Below, piece by piece: positions 8,446 to 18,507 of a DNA stretch of 45,400 nucleotides. A program made the translations under genes and the position numbers. The stretch lies in the NCBI GenBank assembly GCA_002702705.1, contig PABH01000060.1, positions 1 to 45,400 of the forward strand, written 5' to 3'. Origin of the DNA: Anaerolineaceae bacterium. Lineage in GTDB: Bacteria > Chloroflexota > Anaerolineae > Anaerolineales > Anaerolineaceae. The notes under the pieces were generated by a model. That model had not been told where the DNA came from, did not search any database, and saw only the letters and a list, made by a program, of their open reading frames with translations. How positions within the stretch are numbered: the first letter of the stretch is position 1; every line of letters begins with the position of its first letter.

Positions 8446-10944
8446 ATGGCAGATAAGGTAACTTTAACAATAGATAACCAAACCGTCACGGTACCAGCTG
8501 GTATGTTGGTTGTGGATGCTGCCAAAGTGGTGAATGTTGATATTCCGGTTTTTTGTTACCATCCCAAAATGGAACCGGTTGGAATGTGCCGTATGTGTCT
8601 GGTGGAAGTTGGCCGGCCAATGCGCGACCGTGCTACGGGTGAACCTATTTTAAACGAGGATGGAACCCAAAAAATCGGCTTCAGTCCCAAATTAGAAACA
8701 GCATGTACCACACCCGTCTCTGAAGGTATGGTGGTGGTTACGGATACACAAAATGCAAAAGAAGGCCGCAAGGCCATTCTGGAATTTTTATTAACCTCCC
8801 ATCCATTAGATTGTCCGGTTTGTGATAAGGGCGGTGAATGTCCATTACAAAACCTGACCATGGAACATGGACCGGGTGAGAGTCGTTTTATTTTTGATGA
8901 AAAGAAGCGGTTACAAAAACACGTTCCATTAGGTGAATTAATTTATTTGGACCGCGAACGCTGTATTCAATGCGCGCGCTGTGTGCGATTTGAACATGAT
9001 ATTGTGGATGACCCTGTAATTCATTTCTTCCACCGTGGGCGATCTTTGGAAATTCAGACCAATTCTGAACCTGGTTTTGATTCGATTTTTTCCGGTAATA
9101 CCACCGATATTTGCCCGGTGGGTGCTTTAACCACAGCCGATTTCCGGTTTGGCGCCCGCCCCTGGGAAATGAAAAAAGCACCTTCAATCTGTACCCATTG
9201 TGCGGTTGGATGTAATATGACCTATAATATCCGCCGGGAAGCCAAAAGTGGTGGTCAAACGGTGATCAAACGGGCTATGCCGCGCCAAAATGAACAGGTA
9301 AATGAAATTTGGTTGTGTGACAAAGGTCGTTTAGGTTACCATTTTGTGGAAAGTGAAGCCCGGCTCTCTTCACCAATGGTTCGTAAACAGGGTGAATTGG
9401 TGCCGGTCAGCTGGGAAGAAGCGTATCAGGTTGTGGAGGATAAACTTCGCCAAGATCAGGTACGAATGGTTTCTTTGGCAGGCGGAAGATTATCCAATGA
9501 AGATTTATTTAACCTGGCTCAGTTAACCCGTTCCAAAAATGGGAAAAACGTCCTGTACAGCACGATGGCTGGTGGTGATTTGACAGCGCAGGTTGGACTT
9601 GGTTTGGGTTCTAATTTTTCCGATATGGGTGCAGGTGATGTAATTTTTGTGGTTGCGAGTGATTTACATCAAGAAGCCCCAATTTGGTGGATGAGGGTGA
9701 AACAAGCCGCAGACCGTGGTGCCAAATTGATCGTAGCCAACGGCCGCCCCACTCGTTTGGATAAATTTGCAAGTCATGTCATTCGTTATGAGTATGGCCA
9801 GGAAGCTGAAACAATGGACGTTTTCCTTCCGGGCGCAGCCGTACCTGAATCCATGGTGGATGCGGTAAAAACCCTAACCGAAGCAAAAAATGCTGTTGTG
9901 ATCTATGGCAGTGATGGTCTCGGTCTGGATGAAAGTTTACACCTTGCAAAATCCTGTGCGAAGTTGGTAACAGATCGTGGTTATTATGGCAAAGTGAATA
10001 ATGGGCTTTTAGCAGTTTGGGACAAGGCCAATACCCAGGGGGCTTGGGATATGGGTTTCCAACCAGACCGTAACTTAAAAGCAACCCTGCGAGAAGCGGA
10101 TGTGGCCTTTATTTGTGCTGCTGATCCTGCTGGTGATGATCCGGTTTTGGCAAAAGCCCTGCAGGAAACGGATTTTGTAGTGGTATATGAACTTTTCCTG
10201 ACGGAAACCGCAAAAATGGCCGACGTTATCTTTCCTGTGCAGGCCCAGCCGGAACGAGAAGGCACCTTCACCAATGGTGAACGACGGGTGCAGCGTTTTG
10301 ATGTGGTTGTGAATGCCTTGCCTGGCACCCAACCGGATTACCGAATCACCGCGCGGATTGCCCGCCAGTTAGGTTTGGGTTTGGAAGAAAAGTCTCCTGT
10401 TTTGGTGGTGAGACAAATTGCCCAGAAAGTTAACAATTATAAAAGCATAAATTTCATGGATTTAGCCAAAGTTGAAGAACAATGGCCAAAAATGGGCCGT
10501 GAAGATTTATATTACGCAGGCACCAGTTATGAAAATATGAGCGGTTTGGGTGTGCAGTACCCCACTGCTGCAGACCGCGGTGAAGAATTGTCGCTCGGTT
10601 TGTTAATTAAAAGTGAAGTTCAGCCTACTACGGGCAGTGGTGTTCGGGTTCTGCCAGTTACGGCTTTATACGATCGCGGGCGATTATTACAGCCTACCAA
10701 CCTGCTTAATCACCGATTAACAAAACAGGCGATCTGTTTTTCGACAGCACTGGCAGAAAAATATGAGCTTACGGATGGTGAACTGATTCGGGTAAGTACT
10801 CCGGATTGGGAGGCCGAGGTCCGGGTGGAAGTGGATTCTCAGCTGGGTGATGATGTGGCGATTGTTGCTCGCAGCAATGGGTTACCCGTTTGGGAACCTG
10901 TGGTTGTTCAAATTCAACATTTGGTAACGGAACCGAAAGCTTAA
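8446..10944 (+). CDS. nuoG: NADH-quinone oxidoreductase subunit G
   Basis: This 832-residue iron-sulfur subunit joins the electron chain after NuoF. The N-terminal ferredoxin domain has CYHPKMEPVGMCRMCLVEVG (N1b). CPVCDKGGECPLQ with the nearby His-containing MEHGPGESRF gives the N5 region, and RCIQCARCVRF with DICPVGAL gives N4. CTHCAVGC followed about 50 residues later by IWLCDKGR also supplies the ligands of the extra N7 cluster found in only some lineages. The rest is a molybdopterin-oxidoreductase-like domain that is usually catalytically inert here. The gene follows nuoF by four bases. Confidence 0.96.
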   Translation: MADKVTLTIDNQTVTVPAGMLVVDAAKVVNVDIPVFCYHPKMEPVGMCRMCLVEVGRPMRDRATGEPILNEDGTQKIGFSPKLETACTTPVSEGMVVVTDTQNAKEGRKAILEFLLTSHPLDCPVCDKGGECPLQNLTMEHGPGESRFIFDEKKRLQKHVPLGELIYLDRERCIQCARCVRFEHDIVDDPVIHFFHRGRSLEIQTNSEPGFDSIFSGNTTDICPVGALTTADFRFGARPWEMKKAPSICTHCAVGCNMTYNIRREAKSGGQTVIKRAMPRQNEQVNEIWLCDKGRLGYHFVESEARLSSPMVRKQGELVPVSWEEAYQVVEDKLRQDQVRMVSLAGGRLSNEDLFNLAQLTRSKNGKNVLYSTMAGGDLTAQVGLGLGSNFSDMGAGDVIFVVASDLHQEAPIWWMRVKQAADRGAKLIVANGRPTRLDKFASHVIRYEYGQEAETMDVFLPGAAVPESMVDAVKTLTEAKNAVVIYGSDGLGLDESLHLAKSCAKLVTDRGYYGKVNNGLLAVWDKANTQGAWDMGFQPDRNLKATLREADVAFICAADPAGDDPVLAKALQETDFVVVYELFLTETAKMADVIFPVQAQPEREGTFTNGERRVQRFDVVVNALPGTQPDYRITARIARQLGLGLEEKSPVLVVRQIAQKVNNYKSINFMDLAKVEEQWPKMGREDLYYAGTSYENMSGLGVQYPTAADRGEELSLGLLIKSEVQPTTGSGVRVLPVTALYDRGRLLQPTNLLNHRLTKQAICFSTALAEKYELTDGELIRVSTPDWEAEVRVEVDSQLGDDVAIVARSNGLPVWEPVVVQIQHLVTEPKA

Positions 10945-10958
10945 GGAGAGGTTAAAGG

Positions 10959-11966
10959 ATGATTGATACTGGAATGGTTATTGAGTGGATTATCAAATCT
11001 CTCGTCTTAATTTTGGGATTAACCGGCGGTTTTGCTTATCTGACCTGGTTAGAACGGCGTTTACTGGCTCGTTTCCAATCCCGCATTGGTCCCAATCGAG
11101 CTGGCCCATTTGGCCTGGGTGTTCCGATTGCAGATGCAGTAAAAGCGTTTTTAAAAGAAGAGTTGATTCCGCATTATGCGGATAAAGTGATTTTTGTTTT
11201 AGCTCCTGTCATCACCGTTGTTCCCGCTTTGACTGTTTTGGCAGTCATCCCGTGGGGTGAACCGTTACAGATGTTTGGCAGGCAGGTTTCTTTATACATT
11301 TCTGATGTGAATGTAGGTATTGTTTACATCATGGCGATCACTTCGATTTCGGTTTATGGGATTACATTGGCTGGTTGGTCCTCCAACAATAAATATGCTT
11401 TATTGGGTGGTTTACGGGCTACGGCACAGATGATCAGTTATGAATTGGCATTGGGGCTTTCGATGGTTGGCCCGGCCCTGGTCGCTGGATCACTCAGTTT
11501 GGTGGATATTGTCCATGCCCAGCAGAATACGCTCTGGTATGCCATATTGCAGCCTGCTGCATTTATTTTGTTCTTTATCTCCAGCACGGCAGAGATTAAC
11601 CGGGCTCCATTTGACATGCCCGAAGCCGAGCAGGAGTTAACCGCTGGTTACCATACGGAATATTCCGGAATGAAATTTGCCCTCTTTTTTATGGCAGAGT
11701 ACATCAAGATGATTGCGGTTTCCGTGATTGGTTCGACTTTATTCCTCGGTGGTTTTGATGGTCCCTTTGTTGGACAATTCCCCTGGTTAGGACCTTTATA
11801 TCTAATCATCAAAACCGTTATCTGGTTAATGGTATTAATTTGGCTGCGTGCAACCTGGCCGCGTATCCGTTATGACCGTCTGATGTCACTGGGTTGGAAA
11901 ATCCTGTTCCCATTCGCATTATTAAATGTGATGGTGACTGCATTTGTAGTGGCATTGGTAGGGTAG
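10959..11966 (+). CDS. nuoH: NADH-quinone oxidoreductase subunit H
   Basis: This 335-residue membrane subunit has about eight helices and anchors the peripheral arm over the quinone entry channel. ARFQSRIGPNRAGPFG near the N terminus and STAEINRAPFDMPEAEQEL in the middle are signature loops rich in charged residues that link quinone chemistry to the membrane arm. Length is typical. AAGGAG and AAAGG precede the ATG, 14 bases after nuoG. Confidence 0.97.
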   Translation: MIDTGMVIEWIIKSLVLILGLTGGFAYLTWLERRLLARFQSRIGPNRAGPFGLGVPIADAVKAFLKEELIPHYADKVIFVLAPVITVVPALTVLAVIPWGEPLQMFGRQVSLYISDVNVGIVYIMAITSISVYGITLAGWSSNNKYALLGGLRATAQMISYELALGLSMVGPALVAGSLSLVDIVHAQQNTLWYAILQPAAFILFFISSTAEINRAPFDMPEAEQELTAGYHTEYSGMKFALFFMAEYIKMIAVSVIGSTLFLGGFDGPFVGQFPWLGPLYLIIKTVIWLMVLIWLRATWPRIRYDRLMSLGWKILFPFALLNVMVTAFVVALVG

Positions 11967-11978
11967 GAGGCTAAAAAT

Positions 11979-12470
11979 ATGTTAAAAGGTTTATTTACAA
12001 CCCTCAAGGAAGCCTTACAAAAACCGGTTACGATTCAATATCCGGAAGTAAAACGTCCGGTACGTACCCGTTTTAAAGGCAGACATGAATTAAGAAGATA
12101 TGATAATGGGCTGGAAAAGTGTATCGGTTGTGCTTTGTGCGCTGCCGCCTGCCCGTCCGATGCGATTTTTGTAGAAGCCTCTGAAAACACGGATGAGGAA
12201 CGATATTCTCCCGGTGAACGTTATGCTTCTACCTATGAAATCAATATGCTGCGTTGTATTTTTTGCGGTTATTGTGAAGATGCCTGTCCAACGGAAGCGA
12301 TTGTATTGGGTGACCAGTACGAATTATCCTATACGGATCGGGAATCCTCTATTTATAACCGGGAGATGTTGTTAGTCCCCGTGAAAGAGGGAGCGGAAAC
12401 AACACCACAAAAAACTGAACCGGGTAAGTTTACTCGTTCGGTACCGATCATGCAGGACCCAACGGACTAG
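11979..12470 (+). CDS. nuoI: NADH-quinone oxidoreductase subunit I (2 x 4Fe-4S)
   Basis: This 163-residue ferredoxin-like subunit carries clusters N6a and N6b between NuoG and NuoB. The two cluster motifs are CIGCALCAAACPSDAI and CIFCGYCEDACPTEAI. The intervening insertion ASENTDEERYSPGERYAS and the C-terminal ELSYTDRESSIYNREMLL are normal for bacterial NuoI. AGGAGG lies at good spacing before the ATG, 12 bases after nuoH. Confidence 0.97.
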   Translation: MLKGLFTTLKEALQKPVTIQYPEVKRPVRTRFKGRHELRRYDNGLEKCIGCALCAAACPSDAIFVEASENTDEERYSPGERYASTYEINMLRCIFCGYCEDACPTEAIVLGDQYELSYTDRESSIYNREMLLVPVKEGAETTPQKTEPGKFTRSVPIMQDPTD

Positions 12471-12481
12471 GAGGACATGGG

Positions 12482-13021
12482 ATGCCAGTAATTCAAATTG
12501 TTTTCTTTAGTTTGTTAGCAATTGTGGCTATTTCTACTGCGATTGCGATGCTGCTGAGCCGTAATGCCATTTATTCCGCATTGTTTTTGGTGCTGAATTT
12601 TGCCACTGTGGCGGTGTTATATCTTACATTGGGTGCGCCGTTTATCGCTGTTACCCAAGTGACGGTATACGCTGGGGCAATTATGGTTTTGTTCTTATTT
12701 GTGATTTCATTACTTGGGGCGGAGAAATTGCCAGGGTATGAGCCACTTAAAGGTCACCGTGTGATGGCGCTTTTGTTGGCCCTGGTATTTGTGGTGGAAT
12801 TGGTCTTGTTTGTGGTTTATCGAAATCAGATGGTTGGCCCTATGCCAGTCGTCACCCCTGAATTTGCCAGCCCGAAAAATATTGGTGTAACTTTGTTTAC
12901 CCAATACCTGCTGCCTTTTGAAGTGGTTGCGATTATTTTACTTTCAGCAACCATTGGTGCGATTGTTTTGACGAAACCCGATAAAAAACGGGTTACGCCA
13001 TTTGCGCAGGAAAAGGAATAA
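12482..13021 (+). CDS. nuoJ: NADH-quinone oxidoreductase subunit J
   Basis: This 179-residue membrane subunit has five hydrophobic helices. TVYAGAIMVLFLFVISLLG is the conserved third helix, whose rotation between helix and pi-bulge is tied to coupling. The soluble tail is short and Lys-rich. AGGAGGACATGGG stands directly before the ATG. Confidence 0.95.
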   Translation: MPVIQIVFFSLLAIVAISTAIAMLLSRNAIYSALFLVLNFATVAVLYLTLGAPFIAVTQVTVYAGAIMVLFLFVISLLGAEKLPGYEPLKGHRVMALLLALVFVVELVLFVVYRNQMVGPMPVVTPEFASPKNIGVTLFTQYLLPFEVVAIILLSATIGAIVLTKPDKKRVTPFAQEKE

Positions 13022-13032
13022 AAGGAGGACTT

Positions 13033-13332
13033 ATGCCATTAACCTATTATTTGGTGATTTCCGCAGTGTTATTTACCCTCGGAATTTTGGGTGTTTTACT
13101 GCGCCGCAACGCGCTGGTAATTTTTATGTCGTTGGAAATGATGTTTAATGCTGCCAACCTTTTATTTGTGGCCTTTGCAAATTTTTATCAAATTTTGGAT
13201 GGCCAAATTTTTGTGTTTTTTATCATGTCGGTGGCAGCAGCAGAAGTTGGGGTGGGGTTGGCACTGATGGTTGCCATTTTCCGCAGTAAACACAGCATTG
13301 ATATTGATCAGATGAGCAGCCTGAAAGGCTAA
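13033..13332 (+). CDS. nuoK: NADH-quinone oxidoreductase subunit K
   Basis: This 99-residue subunit has three helices, standard for the family. The key membrane-embedded glutamates appear in SLEMMFNAANL and AAAEVGVGLALMVAIF; these belong to the proton path next to NuoJ and NuoN. AAAGGAGG precedes the ATG 11 bases after nuoJ. Confidence 0.97.
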   Translation: MPLTYYLVISAVLFTLGILGVLLRRNALVIFMSLEMMFNAANLLFVAFANFYQILDGQIFVFFIMSVAAAEVGVGLALMVAIFRSKHSIDIDQMSSLKG

Positions 13333-13347
13333 TGAAAGAGGGAAACG

Positions 13348-15339
13348 ATGGTATTAAGTGAAGCTTTAACTTTGGATCCCGCTTTTAATCTGGTTCCTTG
13401 GGTCGTGTTATTACCGGTGATCGGTATTGTGGTCAACTGGTTAATTGGAAAACGATTGGGTGAAAAAGGGATTGGGATAATTGCCAGTCTGGCTTCGGGT
13501 GGTGCGTTTGTGGTGTCCGTTATTCTGGCGCTTACACTGAACCGCCATCATGGAGAAGGGGTTATGGTGCCATTTTTACAATGGATCCATGTTGGCAGCC
13601 TTAACCTGGACTGGGTTTTTCGGGTAGATACGCTTGCAGTCACCATGATGTTGGTCGTCAGTGGGGTAGGCACCCTGATCCATATTTACTCGATTGGATA
13701 TATGCACGAAGATGTACGCCACCAGGGTGACCCGGATCGATTCCGCCGGTTTTTTATCTTCTTAAATTTGTTCATTGCTGCCATGATGATCCTGGTTTCG
13801 GCGGACAATTTCTTGATGTTGTTTGTGGGCTGGGAAGGTGTGGGTTTATGCTCCTTCCTGCTGATCGGTTTCTGGTTTGACAAAGGTGAAGGCGGTATTG
13901 GAAATGCAAAAGCAGCCAAAAAAGCCTTTGTTGTCAACAGGGTTGGTGATTTTGGTTTGTTGGTTGCCATGTTCCTCATTTTTTGGTCCTTTGGGACCCT
14001 TAATTTTGAGGCTGTTTTTGAACAGGTTCCGGCAATTGCTGTCACACAACCGGGTGTATTGCTTGCAATTACCTTGTTTATGCTGCTTGGTGTAACCGGT
14101 AAATCCGCACAGATTCCGCTGTATGTTTGGCTGCCGGACGCTATGGCCGGCCCAACACCGGTTTCCGCATTGATCCATGCCGCTACAATGGTAACGGCTG
14201 GGGTTTATTTGATGGTTCGTTCGCAGGCCCTCTATTTTGCCGTACCGCAGGCACAGGCGGCTGTGGCATGGATCGGGGCGATTACGGCTATTTTTGCAGC
14301 TTTGATCGCAGTTGCCCAATATGATATTAAGAAAGTACTCGCATATTCCACCATCAGCCAACTTGGTTTTATGGTCGCTGCAGTGGGTTTGGGTGCGGAA
14401 GTTGCTGCAATCTTCCATTTGGTAACACATGCTTTCTTTAAAGCTTTACTGTTTCTTTCAGCCGGTTCTGTCATTTTAGGCATGGAACATGGTTTGGAAC
14501 ATGGTGCTTCGCATAATGGCCACAATCACCCGGACCCGCAGGATATGCGTAATATGGGTAACTTACGTTCCAAGATGCCGGTTACGTTTGTGGTTTATCT
14601 GATTGGTGCCCTGGCCTTAGCGGGAATTGCCCCATTGGCTGGTTTCTTCTCAAAAGATGAGATCCTCGTGGCAGCAACGCAGAATAACACGGCCATTTTT
14701 GTTATATTGATAGCCGCTGCTTTCTTAACCGCGTTTTACATGGGACGCCAGATTTTGATGGTCTTTTTTGGACCGGCCCGTTCTGATGCAGCCAAACATG
14801 CCAAAGAAAGTTCGTTGTGGGTTACTATTCCCCTGATGATCCTGGCAGCCTTATCCGTTTTGGGTGGTGGGTTGAACTTCCCCGGTTTGCATACACTGGA
14901 ACATTGGTTGGAACATACACTCGAAATTCACCATCCAGCTGAATTTATCACGACCATCGCAGTAAGTTCTTTCCTGGTGGCCGTGATCGCCATTGTGATC
15001 GCATGGTTTGTTTATGGACGCAACCCGATTAAAACAGCCAAAACAAGTGATCCGCTTGCGGTTCGTCTTGGATATGTTTTTCGTGTGATGAATCGGAAGT
15101 TTTTGGTGGATGAATTTTATACCTGGTTTATCATCTGGCCTTATAAACGGGTAGCGGACTTCTTTGCACAGCCCGTTGATCAAGGTGTGATTGACGGTTT
15201 TGTAAATGGACTGGGTGGGTTAATGACCACTGCGGCAGGTGTTTTGCGTAAGCTGCAGAACGGGTTCGCGCGTTCTTATGCCCTTTCGGTTGTGGTTGGT
15301 ATTGTGTTTATCCTGGTTTATCTTTTATTCCGGGTGTAA
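13348..15339 (+). CDS. nuoL: NADH-quinone oxidoreductase subunit L (antiporter-like)
   Basis: This 663-residue distal proton-pumping subunit is Mrp-antiporter-like, with about 16 helices. FVGWEGVGLCSFLLIGFW contains the key Glu of the first half-channel, and GVTGKSAQIPLYVWLPDAMAGPTPVSALIHAATMV the lysine and His cluster. The long C-terminal part after residue 500 includes the lateral helix and final anchor helix. A His-rich loop (HGLEHGASHNGHNHPDP) near residue 385 is a mild oddity. GAGGG precedes the ATG. Confidence 0.97.
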   Translation: MVLSEALTLDPAFNLVPWVVLLPVIGIVVNWLIGKRLGEKGIGIIASLASGGAFVVSVILALTLNRHHGEGVMVPFLQWIHVGSLNLDWVFRVDTLAVTMMLVVSGVGTLIHIYSIGYMHEDVRHQGDPDRFRRFFIFLNLFIAAMMILVSADNFLMLFVGWEGVGLCSFLLIGFWFDKGEGGIGNAKAAKKAFVVNRVGDFGLLVAMFLIFWSFGTLNFEAVFEQVPAIAVTQPGVLLAITLFMLLGVTGKSAQIPLYVWLPDAMAGPTPVSALIHAATMVTAGVYLMVRSQALYFAVPQAQAAVAWIGAITAIFAALIAVAQYDIKKVLAYSTISQLGFMVAAVGLGAEVAAIFHLVTHAFFKALLFLSAGSVILGMEHGLEHGASHNGHNHPDPQDMRNMGNLRSKMPVTFVVYLIGALALAGIAPLAGFFSKDEILVAATQNNTAIFVILIAAAFLTAFYMGRQILMVFFGPARSDAAKHAKESSLWVTIPLMILAALSVLGGGLNFPGLHTLEHWLEHTLEIHHPAEFITTIAVSSFLVAVIAIVIAWFVYGRNPIKTAKTSDPLAVRLGYVFRVMNRKFLVDEFYTWFIIWPYKRVADFFAQPVDQGVIDGFVNGLGGLMTTAAGVLRKLQNGFARSYALSVVVGIVFILVYLLFRV

Positions 15340-15349
15340 TGGTGCAGGC

Positions 15350-15366
15350 TCACCTGGTATAGGTGA
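15350..15366 (+). other. Small intercistronic hairpin between nuoL and nuoM
   Basis: TCACCT and AGGTGA pair perfectly around a five-base loop in the 69-base nuoL-nuoM gap, the largest gap within the operon. There is no U-run, so I do not read it as a terminator. It may affect mRNA stability or be accidental. Confidence 0.3.
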
Positions 15367-15408
15367 ATGGTTTTGAATGAAACTTTGATGAATGATTGAG
15401 GACAGGTT

Positions 15409-16914
15409 ATGGAATTTGGGATCAATCCCTTAGTACTGATGACCTTTTTCCCACTGGTCGGTGTGGTGGTTCTGGTTCTAATTGCGCCCCAACAGAAAAA
15501 TGCCATGCGGTGGACAGCGTTAATTACCTCGCTGATTACCTTTGGTATTTCGATGTGGGTGTTAAGTCAATTTGATCCGGCAGAAAGCACAAATCTGGCC
15601 GTGCGGCAGGATTGGTTAAAAATGGCGGGTGTACCCATTCAATTTTTTATGGGTATGGATGGTTTAAGTGTTTTGATGGTGTTGTTAACCACCTTCTTAA
15701 CCCCAATCGTGATTTTATCCACTTGGAAAGCAGTAGAAGACCAGGTACGTGGTTTCTTAATGTTTTTCCTGATGCTGGAAACAGGGATGCTGGGTGTATT
15801 CCTTGCCCTGGATTTGGTATTGTTTTACATTTTTTGGGAATTTACATTAATTCCAATGTATTTCCTGATTGGTGTTTGGGGTGGAAAACGCCGTATTTAT
15901 GCTGCGGTTAAATTTTTCCTGTTTACAATGGCCGGTTCCGTTCTTATGCTGCTGGCGATTTTGTATATTGGAATGCAGACCGGGACATTTTCACAGCCTG
16001 ATTTGGCCGCCAACCACTATCTTTTCTCTGGCGTACAGATGATTCTGTTCCTGGCATTTGGCCTGGCTTTTGCAATCAAGGTGCCTGTTTTCCCCTTACA
16101 TACCTGGCTGCCGGATGCTCACGTGGAAGCCCCAACTGCTGGTTCCGTCATTTTAGCAGGCGTGCTCCTAAAGATGGGTGCGTATGGTTTCCTTCGATTC
16201 AATTTATCACTTTTCCCGGAAGCAAGTATCAAAGCAGCTCCCTATATGGCAGCTTTGGCTGTGATCGGTATTATTTACGGTGGTGCGGTTGCTTTTGCAC
16301 AAAAAGACGCGAAAAAATTGGTGGCTTATTCTTCAGTTGCTCACCTTGGATTCGTGGTGCTGGGTATTTTTGCGCTCAATACGGAAGGTTTATCCGGTGC
16401 GATTTTGCAAATGGCGAATCATGGCATCAGCACAGGTGCCTTGTTCCTGTTGGTAGGAATGATCTATGAACGCCGCCACACCCGTGATTTGGCGGAATTT
16501 GGTGGTTTATGGAAGGTTATGCCTATTTTTGCGGGATTGACCTTAGTGGTGACCCTTTCTTCAATTGGTTTGCCGGGATTAAATGGTTTTGTTGGTGAAT
16601 TTACGATTTTATTAGGTTCTTTTGGTTCAACCGCTTTGGGCAGCCCCTGGTTTGCTGGTATTGCGACCATTGGCGTTATCATTGCTGCCGTTTATTTGCT
16701 GAAAATGTTTGAAAAAATGTTTTTAGGGCCGGTGACAAAAGAGGAAAATCGCGGATTAAAAGACCTCAACTTACGTGAGATTATTACCATGGCTCCACTG
16801 GTGGTGATGATTTTCTGGCTGGGGATTTATCCAAAGCCGTTTTTTGACTTGATTAACCCGGCTGTTGAACACCTGGTTGAATTGGTTCAGGCAGCATCAA
16901 TGGTTTTGAAATAG
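15409..16914 (+). CDS. nuoM: NADH-quinone oxidoreductase subunit M (antiporter-like)
   Basis: This 501-residue central antiporter-like subunit has about 14 helices. The conserved FYIFWEFTLIPMYFLIG holds the essential Glu. AIKVPVFPLHTWLPDAHVEAPTAGSVILAG holds the Lys and loop of the first half-channel, and YSSVAHLGFVVLG the second. GAGGA precedes the ATG. The gene ends in TAG, followed after two bases by the GGAG of nuoN. Confidence 0.97.
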   Translation: MEFGINPLVLMTFFPLVGVVVLVLIAPQQKNAMRWTALITSLITFGISMWVLSQFDPAESTNLAVRQDWLKMAGVPIQFFMGMDGLSVLMVLLTTFLTPIVILSTWKAVEDQVRGFLMFFLMLETGMLGVFLALDLVLFYIFWEFTLIPMYFLIGVWGGKRRIYAAVKFFLFTMAGSVLMLLAILYIGMQTGTFSQPDLAANHYLFSGVQMILFLAFGLAFAIKVPVFPLHTWLPDAHVEAPTAGSVILAGVLLKMGAYGFLRFNLSLFPEASIKAAPYMAALAVIGIIYGGAVAFAQKDAKKLVAYSSVAHLGFVVLGIFALNTEGLSGAILQMANHGISTGALFLLVGMIYERRHTRDLAEFGGLWKVMPIFAGLTLVVTLSSIGLPGLNGFVGEFTILLGSFGSTALGSPWFAGIATIGVIIAAVYLLKMFEKMFLGPVTKEENRGLKDLNLREIITMAPLVVMIFWLGIYPKPFFDLINPAVEHLVELVQAASMVLK

Positions 16915-16926
16915 CGGAGCGTGTAT

Positions 16927-18375
16927 ATGACCCAAATGATTGACTTACTTACGATTTTGCCGGTAACGATCCTCGTTGCTTGGGGCGTGCTCTTGCTGGT
17001 GGCTGATATTTGGATTCCCCGTGACCGAAAGGGAATTACGGCAGTTTTGAGTGTATTTGGACAGGCGGTAGCCTTAGGCCTTGTTTTGGCGCAGGGTGGG
17101 CAGCGTTTATCCGACTTTAATGATATGGCTGTTTTAGACGGCTTTTCCACCTTTCTCCAAGTGATTTTCCTGGCGAGTGGTATTACTGCTGTTGCATTGG
17201 CTTATGATTACCTGAAACGAATGGAAATTGAACGGGGTGAATTTTATGTCCTGATGCTTTTCAGCACTGCCGGAATGATTTTAATGTCGCAGGCTGCCAA
17301 TTTGTTAATGGTTTTTCTGGCTTTGGAACTGCTCTCTATTCCATTGTATGTGTTAACCGGGTTTGCCCGTCCAAAACTGGAATCTGAAGAAGCTGCCCTG
17401 AAATACTTCTTATTGGGTGCATTTGCTTCCGGTTTTGTTTTGTATGGCATTGCCCTTGTTTTTGGCGCTACAGGACACCTCGATTTTGCCGGTATTGTAA
17501 ACGCTATTCAAACCGGTACAACCAACCCCATCTTATTGGTGATTGGTTCTGCGATGCTGATGGTCGGGTTTGGCTTTAAGGTGGCGACTGTACCTTTCCA
17601 GATGTGGACCCCGGATGTATATCAAGGTGCACCTACTCCCGTGACAGCGTTTATGTCCGTGGCAGTAAAAGCGGCTGGTTTTGCAGCTTTGGTGCGTGTT
17701 TTTCTGCTGTTATTCCCCAGCATGGCCGAGCAGTTGACGCCGGTTTTATGGGTCTTGGCAGCTTTGACCATGTTGGTTGGGAATATCGTTGCGTTAGCAC
17801 AGACCAATATCAAACGAATGTTAGCTTATTCCTCAATTGCCCATGCCGGATATTTGCTAATGGCTTTTGTGGGTTATGGTAATGGCCTGGTAGCTCAAAA
17901 CGTGGTGGCTTCCACCTTGTTTTACCTGGTGGCTTATGGTGTTACCAGCTTTGGCGCCTGGGCTTTGGTGATCATGTTGGAACAGCAGGAAGGTGTTGGT
18001 TTGCAATTAGATGACCTGGCTGGGGTTGGTAAAAAATATCCCTGGTTGGGGGCAGCTATGCTGGTATTTATGCTTTCATTCGCCGGTGTGCCGTTGACCT
18101 TAGGTTTCTGGGGTAAGTTTTATTTGTTCCGCACTGCATTACAAGCAGGTTACGCTGGTTTGGCAATTGTTGGTTTATTAACCTCCGTTGTTTCTGCGTA
18201 TTATTATTTGCGAGTGGTCGTAAATATGTTCATGAAACCGGGTGAACCGGTCTTAAAGATCAATCCCTGGGTCAGTATTGTGATCGCAGTATGCGCTGTG
18301 GCCGTGGTAGCATTGGCCTTTGTGCCGGGCTCCGTGCTGCAGTTGGCATTGAGTGCTGTTTTGGTGCTGCCGTAG
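16927..18375 (+). CDS. nuoN: NADH-quinone oxidoreductase subunit N (antiporter-like)
   Basis: This is the 482-residue third antiporter-like pump subunit and the last gene of the operon. FLALELLSIPLYVLTGFAR carries the conserved Glu. FGFKVATVPFQMWTPDVYQGAPTPVTAFM and YSSIAHAGYLLMAF are the half-channel regions. I use the ATG at 16927, seven bases after GGAG. The GTG at 16921 is too close to that site. A hairpin with a U-rich tail follows 54 bases after the stop. Confidence 0.96.
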   Translation: MTQMIDLLTILPVTILVAWGVLLLVADIWIPRDRKGITAVLSVFGQAVALGLVLAQGGQRLSDFNDMAVLDGFSTFLQVIFLASGITAVALAYDYLKRMEIERGEFYVLMLFSTAGMILMSQAANLLMVFLALELLSIPLYVLTGFARPKLESEEAALKYFLLGAFASGFVLYGIALVFGATGHLDFAGIVNAIQTGTTNPILLVIGSAMLMVGFGFKVATVPFQMWTPDVYQGAPTPVTAFMSVAVKAAGFAALVRVFLLLFPSMAEQLTPVLWVLAALTMLVGNIVALAQTNIKRMLAYSSIAHAGYLLMAFVGYGNGLVAQNVVASTLFYLVAYGVTSFGAWALVIMLEQQEGVGLQLDDLAGVGKKYPWLGAAMLVFMLSFAGVPLTLGFWGKFYLFRTALQAGYAGLAIVGLLTSVVSAYYYLRVVVNMFMKPGEPVLKINPWVSIVIAVCAVAVVALAFVPGSVLQLALSAVLVLP

Positions 18376-18428
18376 AGAAAATAACCACCAAGCACACTAA
18401 ACACACGAAGAAATTAAAAAATCAATAT

Positions 18429-18492
18429 CCTCCCGTTGATGAAATTAGTGTTTACCCTGTAAACTGGTTTCTCAACGGGAGGTTTGTTTTTG
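18429..18492 (+). terminator. Hairpin terminator after nuoN, type-A repeat copy
   Basis: CCTCCCGTTG at 18429-18438 pairs perfectly with CAACGGGAGG at 18473-18482, and TTTGTTTTTG follows. Position and U-run fit an intrinsic terminator for the nuo operon. The loop is long (34 bases) and closely resembles two copies at 43260 and 43427, so this is a member of a dispersed hairpin family doing terminator duty. Confidence 0.7.
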
Positions 18493-18507
18493 TTGAAGTT
18501 AAAAAAT